The notes below the pieces were generated by a model. It saw only the letters and a list, made by a program, of their open reading frames with translations. It did no database searches and was not told where the DNA came from. Below, in pieces: positions 17,580-25,436 of a stretch of DNA of 64,000 nucleotides (position 1 is the first letter of the stretch; every line of letters begins with the position of its first letter). Made by a program: the position numbers and the translations under genes. Source of the DNA: Dyadobacter sp. CY261 (GTDB lineage: Bacteria > Bacteroidota > Bacteroidia > Cytophagales > Spirosomataceae); assembly GCF_021440085.1 (NCBI RefSeq), contig NZ_JAKCPW010000001.1:1612001-1676000 (forward strand). Reading direction: 5' to 3'.

Positions 17580-18962
17580 ATGAAACACTACGACGCTATT
17601 GTAATCGGTGCAGGCCAGGCAGGCACGCCGCTTTGCCGTAAACTGGCCGAATCAGGTTTAAAAACCGCATTAATTGAAAGAAGATGGGTCGGAGGGACCT
17701 GCGTGAACGACGGCTGCTCCCCTACCAAAGCGCTGATAGCTTCTGCAAAAGCCGCGTGGTCGGTGCGGCACAACGAAGTACTCGGCGTGAGCGTCGGTGG
17801 TATAACGATCGATTTCGACGAAATCCTAGAACGCAAAAACAACATTGTCAAAAAGATGCGCGGCAGTTCCGAGAAGCGCATCCTCGACACTCCGAACCTG
17901 GACTTGCTCTACGGCTCCGCGCGCTTTTCCGGCCCTAAAGAAATCACCGTGACATTAAACGATGGTGGTACCGATACTTTCAGCGCCGACAAATTCTTCA
18001 TTAATACCGGCCTGCAACCCGTCATTCCCGACATTTCCGGTATCAAGGATATTCCGTATCTCACTTCCACGACCATTATGGAGCTCCCCGAGGTGCCAGA
18101 GCATTTGCTGATCCTCGGCAGCGGCTACATTGCGCTTGAATTCGGGCAAATGTTCGCGCGGTTCGGTAGCAAAGTAACATTAATCGAGCCTTCTGAGCGG
18201 ATCTTAAAGAGAGAGGATGGAGACATAGCAGAAGAAATCGCGAAAATCCTCGCGCGGGAAGACATTGAAATACTCACTCATACGAAGGCTGTGCAATTCT
18301 CCAGAAACGGCGAAATAATTACCGTCGCGCTCGAAAGCAAGGGCATTAAAAGTCAGCGCTCGTGCACACACGTGCTGGTGGCCGCCGGCAGAAAGCCCCA
18401 AACTGGTAGTTTAGGCCTTGATATTGCAGGCATTGTCACCGACGAGAAGGGTCATATCAAAGTCAATGCGCGCCTTGAAACCTCGGCGGAAGGCATTTAC
18501 GCGCTAGGCGATGTAAACGGCGGCCCCGCATTTACGCACGTTTCGTACGATGATTACCGCATTATCGTTCAGCAGGTTATTAAAAACAAGAATGCGAGCA
18601 TTGAAGGCCGACTCGTTCCCTATTGCATATTTACCGACCCCCAACTGGGACGCATAGGCATTACCGAGCAGGAAGCGCGGGAAAAAGGGTTGGATATTAA
18701 GGTGGCAGTCTTAAAAAATGACAGCGTGGCCCGTTCCATTGAAACCGGCGATGAACGAGGGATGGTGAAAGCTGTTGTAGACGCAAAAACGGGCAAAATC
18801 CTTGGAGCCGCTGTGCTGGCCGAGCAAGGCGGCGAAATCGCCACTATTATGCAAATGGCCATGATCGGAGGCATTACCTACGAACAGATCATGAACGGCG
18901 TTTTCGCCCATCCAACTTATGCCGAGTCGCTGAACAACCTCTTCATGACGCTCGAATCGTAA
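17580..18962 (+). CDS. Mercuric reductase-like FAD pyridine nucleotide-disulfide oxidoreductase
   Basis: A 460-residue flavoprotein. I begin at the ATG 17580 (MKHYDAIVIGAGQAG), which sits at the FAD-binding Rossmann motif. The redox-active disulfide is CVNDGC in GGTCVNDGCSPTKAL, and the NAD(P) site is LILGSGYIALEFGQ. The C-terminal dimerisation domain ends HPTYAESLNNLF. There is no N-terminal heavy-metal domain and no C-terminal Cys pair, so true mercury reduction is unlikely. Dihydrolipoamide, thiol or quinone reduction are alternatives. It is in its own unit, about 110 bp before the transporter operon. Confidence 0.85.
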   Translation: MKHYDAIVIGAGQAGTPLCRKLAESGLKTALIERRWVGGTCVNDGCSPTKALIASAKAAWSVRHNEVLGVSVGGITIDFDEILERKNNIVKKMRGSSEKRILDTPNLDLLYGSARFSGPKEITVTLNDGGTDTFSADKFFINTGLQPVIPDISGIKDIPYLTSTTIMELPEVPEHLLILGSGYIALEFGQMFARFGSKVTLIEPSERILKREDGDIAEEIAKILAREDIEILTHTKAVQFSRNGEIITVALESKGIKSQRSCTHVLVAAGRKPQTGSLGLDIAGIVTDEKGHIKVNARLETSAEGIYALGDVNGGPAFTHVSYDDYRIIVQQVIKNKNASIEGRLVPYCIFTDPQLGRIGITEQEAREKGLDIKVAVLKNDSVARSIETGDERGMVKAVVDAKTGKILGAAVLAEQGGEIATIMQMAMIGGITYEQIMNGVFAHPTYAESLNNLFMTLES

Positions 18963-19073
18963 GTCCGATTTTGTTTTTTCAATGTAAATGGATCGATTTT
19001 CGACCGATTTATGTAGAAAAGAAACATGCAAATCCCATTGCATACCTGAACCACGTACCTGTTCGCATACATC

Positions 19074-20024
19074 ATGATCGTTGCCGACCACATCAGCAAA
19101 CATTTCAATGGCATTGAGGCAGTCAGTGATGTATCCTTCCGGGTTGGCGCTGGTGAAACCATGGTACTGCTGGGCACGAGCGGTTGCGGCAAGACCACCA
19201 CACTCAAAATGCTCAACCGTTTGATCGAAGCAACTTCGGGCAGCATTGAAATTCTTGGAAGAAGAATATCCGAAGAAAAACCGGAAATACTTCGCCGGTC
19301 GATCGGCTACGTATCCCAAAACAACGGGCTTTTTCCGCACTATACCGTTTCTGAAAACATAGCAGTCGTGCCCAAATTGCTTGGTTGGGCTGCAAATGAC
19401 ATTCAAGAACACACGGAACGCCTGCTCGAACAACTTAAATTACCAGAAAATTTCAGGCAAAAATACCCGAGCGAGCTTAGCGGCGGCCAGCAGCAGCGTG
19501 TGGCGATTGCCCGTGCGCTCATCGCCGATCCGCCCGTTCTGCTTCTTGATGAGCCTTTCGGCGCGCTAGACCCTGTGACACGTGCCAGCGTACGCAAGGA
19601 TTTTGCAGAGTTACCGGCATTAAAACAAAAAACCATGGTGCTCGTCACGCACGATGTGCAGGAAGCACTCGAAATGGGCGACCATATCTGCCTGATGGAT
19701 AAAGGACGGATAGTTCAGTCCGGTGCATCAGCCGATCTGCTATTTAAGCCTGCCAACGATTTCGTACGCTCCTTCTTCGATCAGCAGCGCTTTTTGCTTG
19801 AATTGAAAATTATTTCGCTCCGTTCGATATTTAATGTGTTACCAAATTCAAAAGCAACGTATCAATATTACTTGACCACAGAACAGAATCTTTGGGACGC
19901 ATTGGAAATACTTTCCGTTCGACATTTAAATGAGGTTATCATTCGCAATGAAAAGGGAGAATCAAGATCGCTAGCCATGGCAGACATTCAACGCGCTTAT
20001 CACCAGGCAAAACAACAAGGTTAA
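19074..20024 (+). CDS. ABC transporter ATPase, OpuCA/EgtV-like
   Basis: A 316-residue ATP-binding subunit of the glycine-betaine/choline (OpuC) family. Walker A is GTSGCGKTTTL, the signature LSGGQQQRVAIARAL and Walker B LLLDEPFGALDP; the switch His follows in LVTHDVQEAL. The C-terminal 80 residues form a short regulatory extension with one weak CBS-like segment. It overlaps the permease/binding-protein gene by one base (TAATG). EgtV, the ATPase of the ergothioneine transporter described in pneumococcus and Helicobacter, belongs to this same family. The position before egtB-egtD favours that role. Confidence 0.88.
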   Translation: MIVADHISKHFNGIEAVSDVSFRVGAGETMVLLGTSGCGKTTTLKMLNRLIEATSGSIEILGRRISEEKPEILRRSIGYVSQNNGLFPHYTVSENIAVVPKLLGWAANDIQEHTERLLEQLKLPENFRQKYPSELSGGQQQRVAIARALIADPPVLLLDEPFGALDPVTRASVRKDFAELPALKQKTMVLVTHDVQEALEMGDHICLMDKGRIVQSGASADLLFKPANDFVRSFFDQQRFLLELKIISLRSIFNVLPNSKATYQYYLTTEQNLWDALEILSVRHLNEVIIRNEKGESRSLAMADIQRAYHQAKQQG

Positions 20025-21601
20025 TGGACGAACAACAGTCGTTATGGGCATTTATGACGCAGCAATCAGGTAAGCTGTGGAGCCAGACCGTGGCCCATAT
20101 CGGCCTGACCTGCATTTCATTACTCATCGCGATTGCTGTCGGTTTACCTTTGGGAATTTGGATCGCACGGCGGAAGAAAGCGGCCTGGCTGGTACTGGGA
20201 GTCGCAGGTATACTGCAAACCATCCCGAGCATTGCGTTGCTGGGCTTTATGATCCCGCTGCTCGGCATCGGTGCATTGCCTGCGATCACTGCGTTGTTCC
20301 TTTATGCATTACTTCCCATTATCCGAAATACTTACACGGGTATTACGAACGTCGATCCGGCCATTACCGAGTCGGCACGCGGAATGGGGATGACTCCGTG
20401 GCAGATACTAGCCAGCGTGGAACTACCATTGGCGATGCCGGTGATCCTGGCAGGCATTCGCACGGCGACGGTCATTAATGTGGGTGTCGCAACGTTGGCG
20501 GCGTACATTGCGGCCGGCGGTCTGGGCGAGTTTATTTTCGGGGGCATTGCTTTAAATAATACACAAATGATCCTGGCAGGTGCCATTCCGGCTGCGCTAC
20601 TTGCCGTAGTGCTCGACTTTCTGCTTTCACTCGTTCAAAAGACCGGGCTGCGCAAGATGCGCAAAGTGTCCGTCATTTTGCCCGTATTGCTGCTTCTACT
20701 TTCTTCTTTTTACCTCATCCCTTACACCAAAGGAAACTTGCTGGCTGGCTTTACACCCGAGTTTATGGGACGTGAAGATGGGTATCTCGGACTAAAAACA
20801 AAGTACGGGCTCGACATGCAGACGGTTGTTATCAGCGATGCCGTAATGTACAAGGCCGCATTTGAGAAGAAGCTGGATGTGATCAGCGGGTATAGCACAG
20901 ACGGCCGATTGAAAGCATTCGATTTGATCACGCTCGACGACGATCAGTCTATTTTTCCACCCTATTACGCCGCGCCGGTAGTACGGACGGCCGTTTTAAA
21001 CCAATATCCTGAATTACAGCCGGTCCTTGAAAAATTGACCGGGCATATCAACGATTCGGTGATGACGGAGCTTAATTATCGCGTCGACTATTTGAAGCAA
21101 GCGCCCGAGCGTGTCGCACATGACTTTTTGGTATCTAAAAAGCTTTTCCAAACGCCGCATTCGGGCAATAAGGGTAGGATCCGCCTCGGATCAAAGATTT
21201 TTGCAGAGCAGTACATTTTGATCCAGATGTACAAAGAGCTCATCGAAGGTAATACCGATCTGGCAGTAGACACCAAAACCGGTCTCGGCGGCACCAAGAT
21301 CTGTTTCGATGCGCTGACCAATGGCGAGATCGATATGTATCCGGAATACACCGGAACGGGCCTGCTGGCGATTTTGAAAGCTGATCGGGCTACGCTTCAA
21401 AGCCTCGGCGGCGACCGTGAGAAGGTTTACAATTATGTCAAACAGGAATTTTTAAACCGTTACAAGCTGCAATGGCTCCGACCCATTGGTTTTAACAATG
21501 CTTATGCGCTGATGATGCGTCGGGCACAGGCACAATCATTGAATATCCATTCCATCACAGATCTAAAAAACCATGCAACTAATGGAAACCACCGGCATTA
21601 G
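20024..21601 (+). CDS. ABC permease fused to OpuC/EgtU-type binding domain (permuted order)
   Basis: A 525-residue fusion. Residues 1-215 are a permease with about six helices and the EAA-like loop ESARGMGMTPWQILASVELP. The rest is a betaine-type binding protein whose halves stand in reverse order. Residues about 240-375 match the usual second half (REDGYLGLKTKYGL, GYSTDGRLKAFDL, FPPYYAAPVVR, ELNYRVD). Residues about 384-520 match the usual first half (IRLGSKIFAEQY, GGTKICFDALTNGEIDMYPE, GFNNAYALMMR). Total length fits a complete fusion, so nothing appears missing. EgtU and OpuCB/CC are the relatives; the substrate is inferred to be ergothioneine or a betaine such as hercynine. Confidence 0.85.
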   Translation: MDEQQSLWAFMTQQSGKLWSQTVAHIGLTCISLLIAIAVGLPLGIWIARRKKAAWLVLGVAGILQTIPSIALLGFMIPLLGIGALPAITALFLYALLPIIRNTYTGITNVDPAITESARGMGMTPWQILASVELPLAMPVILAGIRTATVINVGVATLAAYIAAGGLGEFIFGGIALNNTQMILAGAIPAALLAVVLDFLLSLVQKTGLRKMRKVSVILPVLLLLLSSFYLIPYTKGNLLAGFTPEFMGREDGYLGLKTKYGLDMQTVVISDAVMYKAAFEKKLDVISGYSTDGRLKAFDLITLDDDQSIFPPYYAAPVVRTAVLNQYPELQPVLEKLTGHINDSVMTELNYRVDYLKQAPERVAHDFLVSKKLFQTPHSGNKGRIRLGSKIFAEQYILIQMYKELIEGNTDLAVDTKTGLGGTKICFDALTNGEIDMYPEYTGTGLLAILKADRATLQSLGGDREKVYNYVKQEFLNRYKLQWLRPIGFNNAYALMMRRAQAQSLNIHSITDLKNHATNGNHRH

Positions 21602-22739
21602 GGAAGCATTTCACAATGTCAGAAAACATTCCGAACACATTTGCGCACCGCTCGAAACGGAAGATTACGTGCCCCAACCAGTAGCCTTTGTAAGCCCGCC
21701 TAAATGGCACCTCGCACATTCGACCTGGTTTTTTGAAACATTTATTCTTAAACCAAATGTACCCGGCTACCGGGTTTACGATCCCGACTTCAATTATTTG
21801 TTCAACAGCTACTACAACAATGTAGGGGAGCGAACGCTCCGCACCGATCGGGGGAATGTAACCCGCCCGACCACTAAGGCCGTATATGCTTACCGCGGGT
21901 ATGTGGATGCACAAATGGATGCATTTCTGGAAGATCTCACCGATCCGGAACTCCTGGCCCTGATAGAACTTGGCTTGCATCATGAACAGCAACATCAGGA
22001 GCTGCTGATTACCGATATTAAATACATTTTAGGTCACAATCCGCTTTTTCCTGTTTATCGCAGCGGTCAGAACATGGTAGGCGACCACAACACTGAAACC
22101 GGCTCTCTGATCATTCCAGAAGGTATTTACGACATTGGACACCAAAGCGAGGGATTCTGTTTTGACAATGAACTCGGTCGTCACAAGGTATATTTACATG
22201 AATTTGAAATCAGCAAAACACTCGTTACTAATGCAGAATACCTGGAATTCATAGATGCAGGTGGTTACCAAGATTTCAACCTCTGGCTCGACGAAGGATG
22301 GTCTTGGGTAAATAGTAATGGCATTTCGTCACCGATGTACTGGCATCTGATTGACGGCACCTGGCATTACTTTACCCTGGGCGGTTTGCAAAAAATAGAT
22401 CCAAATGCCATCCTAAGCCATATCAGCTTTTTCGAGGCGGCCGCATTTGCGCAATGGAAAGGCATGCGACTTCCAACCGAATTTGAATGGGAAATTGCCG
22501 CCACCAACCTCGACTGGGGCCAGCGCTGGGAGTGGACCAACAGCGCCTATCTGCCCTATCCCGGTTTCTCCAAAGCACCAGGGGCTGTTGGGGAATACAA
22601 TGGCAAGTTTATGGTAAACCAGATGGTGCTTCGCGGTGCGTCGGTAGCAACATCGCCCGGCCACTCACGCAAAACCTATCGCAACTTTTTTCACACACAC
22701 GAGTGCTGGCAGTACACAGGAATCCGGCTTGCGCGATAA
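21573..22739 (+). CDS. egtB: Ergothioneine biosynthesis protein EgtB (sulfoxide synthase)
   Basis: A 388-residue non-haem iron enzyme that joins hercynine (trimethyl-histidine) to cysteine or gamma-glutamylcysteine with O2, giving the sulfoxide precursor of ergothioneine. The N-terminal DinB-like domain supplies the iron histidines: WHLAH near residue 46 and HHEQQHQE near residue 137. The C-terminal half is a formylglycine-generating-enzyme fold (EFEISKTLVTNAEY, RLPTEFEWEIAA, VLRGASVAT, RNFFHTHECWQYTGIRLAR). The start overlaps the transporter gene by 29 bp; a second ATG at 21582 is possible. No egtA, egtC or egtE is in the window, so the cysteine-using type is plausible. Confidence 0.92.
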   Translation: MQLMETTGIREAFHNVRKHSEHICAPLETEDYVPQPVAFVSPPKWHLAHSTWFFETFILKPNVPGYRVYDPDFNYLFNSYYNNVGERTLRTDRGNVTRPTTKAVYAYRGYVDAQMDAFLEDLTDPELLALIELGLHHEQQHQELLITDIKYILGHNPLFPVYRSGQNMVGDHNTETGSLIIPEGIYDIGHQSEGFCFDNELGRHKVYLHEFEISKTLVTNAEYLEFIDAGGYQDFNLWLDEGWSWVNSNGISSPMYWHLIDGTWHYFTLGGLQKIDPNAILSHISFFEAAAFAQWKGMRLPTEFEWEIAATNLDWGQRWEWTNSAYLPYPGFSKAPGAVGEYNGKFMVNQMVLRGASVATSPGHSRKTYRNFFHTHECWQYTGIRLAR

Positions 22740-22749
22740 TCAATAAGTT

Positions 22750-23694
22750 ATGAACGATTTACAAACTTTTGCGAGAGACATCCACAAAGGACTATCCGCA
22801 CCATTGAAACACATTTCCAGCAAGTATTTTTACGACGACATTGGTAGCGGAATTTTTCAGGACATTATGAAAATGCCCGAATATTACCCTACTCCGTGCG
22901 AATTCGAGATTTTATCGCTGCAAGGCGAGAACATCATCAACCAACTGCATTTCAGTGAGCCTTTCCAGATCGTTGAATTTGGGGCAGGAGATGGTATCAA
23001 GACCCGGCAGTTACTAAAAAAATTGGTGGAGCGGCGTGTGGATTTCACTTATGTGCCTATTGACATTTCGGCCAAAGCCATCGAAGAACTGGTAACGAAT
23101 ATGCTTACCCATTTACCTAGCCTGCAAATCAAACCAATGATCGGAAATTACTTTTCGATGATGGAAGAGCTCGCGGAAACCCGCATTCCCAGTTTGCTGC
23201 TTTTTCTCGGCGGTAATATCGGTAACTATGAGCCGTTGGAAGTGAATAGGTTACTTGCCGAGTTCCGCAAATGCATGAACCCTGGGGATTATCTGCTGAC
23301 CGGCTTCGATCTGCAAAAGAACCCGGCTACAATCCGCTGCGCTTATGACGATCCGCGAGGCATTACCAAGGCGTTCAACATCAACTTATTGCACCGCATC
23401 AACCGCGAGCTTGGCGGGAGCTTTAAGACAAACCAGTTTGATTTTTATTCGCATTATAATCCCATTAATGGAGAAGTGCGGAGTTATCTCGTCAGTTTGG
23501 TGCCGCAGAAAGTGCATGTTCAATACACGCAGAATTGCTATTCATTCGACAGAAGCGAAGTGATATGGACCGAACTTTCTAAGAAATATACCGTGAGAGA
23601 AATCGAAGAGGTGGCAGCAGCAAATGGCTTTCGGGTTATGGAGCATTTTATGGACTGTAAAGCCTATTTTACGGATAGTCTGTGGGCATTATAA
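22750..23694 (+). CDS. egtD: L-histidine N-alpha-methyltransferase EgtD
   Basis: A 314-residue SAM-dependent enzyme that trimethylates histidine to hercynine, the first step of ergothioneine synthesis. Family landmarks are KYFYDDIGSGIFQDI and EYYPTPCEFEIL near the N-terminus, the SAM motif IVEFGAGDGIKTRQLL and the FLGGNIGNYEP segment. The end, FMDCKAYFTDSLWAL, is typical. It follows egtB after 10 bp, completing a four-gene operon with the transporter. Confidence 0.95.
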   Translation: MNDLQTFARDIHKGLSAPLKHISSKYFYDDIGSGIFQDIMKMPEYYPTPCEFEILSLQGENIINQLHFSEPFQIVEFGAGDGIKTRQLLKKLVERRVDFTYVPIDISAKAIEELVTNMLTHLPSLQIKPMIGNYFSMMEELAETRIPSLLLFLGGNIGNYEPLEVNRLLAEFRKCMNPGDYLLTGFDLQKNPATIRCAYDDPRGITKAFNINLLHRINRELGGSFKTNQFDFYSHYNPINGEVRSYLVSLVPQKVHVQYTQNCYSFDRSEVIWTELSKKYTVREIEEVAAANGFRVMEHFMDCKAYFTDSLWAL

Positions 23695-23729
23695 AAGCGG
23701 CCGGGCGAATTTTCATCATTCCCGGCCGC
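23693..23729 (-). terminator. Terminator shared between egtD and histone-like gene
   Basis: A 9-bp GC stem (gcggccggg / cccggccgc) with a 15-nt loop lies between two convergent genes. On the minus strand it is followed by TTTTATAA, so it works best for the histone-like gene, but it can also slow transcripts from egtD. Confidence 0.65.
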
Positions 23730-23752
23730 CTTCACTTTACTAGTGCTTCTTA

Positions 23753-24421
23753 TTAGTTGCTCGAAACAAATTTGCTGAACCGGCTTTCTTTACCGTCGGC
23801 TGTTTTTTCCTGGTATAGAAATTCCAGTTTGCTTTCATCGAATTTCTGAAAAAACTCGTCCCAGCTGATTTCCTGCAACGAATCCTCACCACTGTACCCT
23901 GGAAAATCAATGCGCAGAATGCCACCGCCTTCTTTTTTCTTGGCGGTACCTTTCACTACCGACGGTACACCGCCTCGCTGCTCCACCCACGAACGGATGG
24001 TATCGTGGTCACGTGTGGAAGTATTCGAATTACTCGAAGATTTCTTTGCGTTGCCAGACTTTGCACTGCCGGATTTCGTTTCGCCGGATTTAGAAGTTGT
24101 TGACTTCGCCCCGCTTGATTTCGCAGCGGATGATTTTGTACCGGATGATTTTGTGCCGGATGACTTTGCAGCAGGTGCATCTGTCGCGGACGACTTCGTG
24201 GTTTCCGATGCTTTCTTGCCCGCAGCACGCGCAGCAGCGGTGGTATCGGCCTCGGTTTTACTTTTTGTTGATGTTTTCGAGGCCGTTGATTTCGTAGTGC
24301 TTTTGGTAGTAGCCTTCGTTGTGGCTTTGGCTGCTGTGGTCTTATCGTCAGTGTTTTTGCCAGCAGTCGCCAACTTCGTTTTAGAAGGGGTTTCCTTAGT
24401 AGTGCTTTTTGTAGTAGCCAT
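23753..24421 (-). CDS. Histone H1-like Lys/Thr/Ser-rich tail joined to small conserved domain
   Basis: A 222-residue protein in two parts. Residues 1-135 are low-complexity, rich in Lys, Thr, Ser and Ala (repeats such as KSSGTKSSGTKSSAAKSSGA and TTKATTKSTTKST), resembling the DNA-binding tails of bacterial histone H1-like proteins. Residues 138-222 are an ordered domain (DHDTIRSWVEQRGG, LRIDFPGYSGEDSLQEISWD, FFQKFDESKLEFLYQ) that I recognise from stand-alone small conserved proteins in many bacteria, often misnamed glucan-branching enzyme. There is no signal peptide. A nucleoid or stress role is an inference from the tail. The DNA is repetitive, so tail length may vary between strains. Confidence 0.78.
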   Translation of the reverse strand: MATTKSTTKETPSKTKLATAGKNTDDKTTAAKATTKATTKSTTKSTASKTSTKSKTEADTTAAARAAGKKASETTKSSATDAPAAKSSGTKSSGTKSSAAKSSGAKSTTSKSGETKSGSAKSGNAKKSSSNSNTSTRDHDTIRSWVEQRGGVPSVVKGTAKKKEGGGILRIDFPGYSGEDSLQEISWDEFFQKFDESKLEFLYQEKTADGKESRFSKFVSSN

Positions 24422-24508
24422 GGTTTCAGTTGTTTGATTGACAAATCAATGACTTCAAAAAGCGTGCCGCACTTCCATTGCCGCAGTGGAAGTGCCTGCC
24501 TCCTTCAT

Positions 24509-25252
24509 TCATTCAAAGGCCGTTATCGCCCCTTTCAACCTGAAACCACAAACCGTCAGACCGGCCTTTTCTAATGTAGCCTGAGATATCCGGTTTCCAA
24601 TATTGCAGCGGGCTGCCGGAACCCGGCCCATTATATAGGCGGTGCGTTTAAGTTCCTGCACAATGTAAGTCGCATAACCCTTCTCCCGGTGCGGCTCTTT
24701 GGTCTGCATATAAATATCCGCATACGGAATGTTATAATTGAGCATTAACCCACCGCTTGCAACTATTTCGCCACCCACATCCAGCACATACTCGCTGTCA
24801 TCCCCGTCCATGGGATCGTATTCGGAGCGTTTGCGGAAAATGGCCCCGGGAATTTCAAACGACGTCTGGAAATGGTCTTCAAAAAGAATGGCCTCTGCAA
24901 ATGACGTTTTGCAGAACCGGTATAGCATAGTCGTCAATAGAACGTCGTTACTCTGGCTCTCGATCCAGATCGCCTTACATGCGCGCTGCATTTCCTCGAA
25001 AATGGTGCTGGCAAATTTTTGGTAGCCCGGCAGCAGATAAAACTCGAAGATCGTGTCGCGGTCCTGACGGCGATCTGTCCCCCACACGGAACCATAACCG
25101 ACACGGACGTTGTCGATCCTGAACAGCCAGGTATCAGCCCAGCCATAGTCGTGGCACTTGTTGCAGACGAACTGGAAGTTATTCTCATGCAGGAACATCG
25201 TGCGCAAATCCCTGATCTCATCCAGCTCGGTTTTAATAATGTCGACTCGCAT
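24509..25252 (-). CDS. GNAT family N-acetyltransferase
   Basis: A 247-residue protein whose C-terminal part carries the GNAT acetyl-CoA site (MQTKEPHREKGYATYIVQEL, followed by ARCNIGNRISQATLEKAGL). The N-terminal half (YGWADTWLFRIDNVRVGYGS) is probably a second, degenerate GNAT-like fold. I start at the ATG at 25250-25252 (MRVDIIKTELDEI). The open frame continues to an ATG at 25378 with a Cys-rich stretch unlike a GNAT N-terminus, and another ATG lies at 25285. The substrate is unknown. Confidence 0.78.
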   Translation of the reverse strand: MRVDIIKTELDEIRDLRTMFLHENNFQFVCNKCHDYGWADTWLFRIDNVRVGYGSVWGTDRRQDRDTIFEFYLLPGYQKFASTIFEEMQRACKAIWIESQSNDVLLTTMLYRFCKTSFAEAILFEDHFQTSFEIPGAIFRKRSEYDPMDGDDSEYVLDVGGEIVASGGLMLNYNIPYADIYMQTKEPHREKGYATYIVQELKRTAYIMGRVPAARCNIGNRISQATLEKAGLTVCGFRLKGAITAFE

Positions 25253-25436
25253 AGTTTGGAAGGGAATCCGATAATAAGGTAACATAATGGGTTGAAAAAA
25301 ACTAGCTCCATTGCACGTAATACATCGCATTGGGCCGACTTTTTTGTACGGGCAAAGCTGGCAAAATCCCGTCAGCAAGGCAACAGCGATGCATTTCTGT
25401 TAAACTCGATTTTTATTAACCATATCCTAAACCGGC

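Noticed and set aside
23910-24437. 175-codon plus-strand frame rich in Asp/Val/Phe
   Set aside because: It is the antisense of the Lys/Ser/Thr repeat tail; its composition follows from the repeats.
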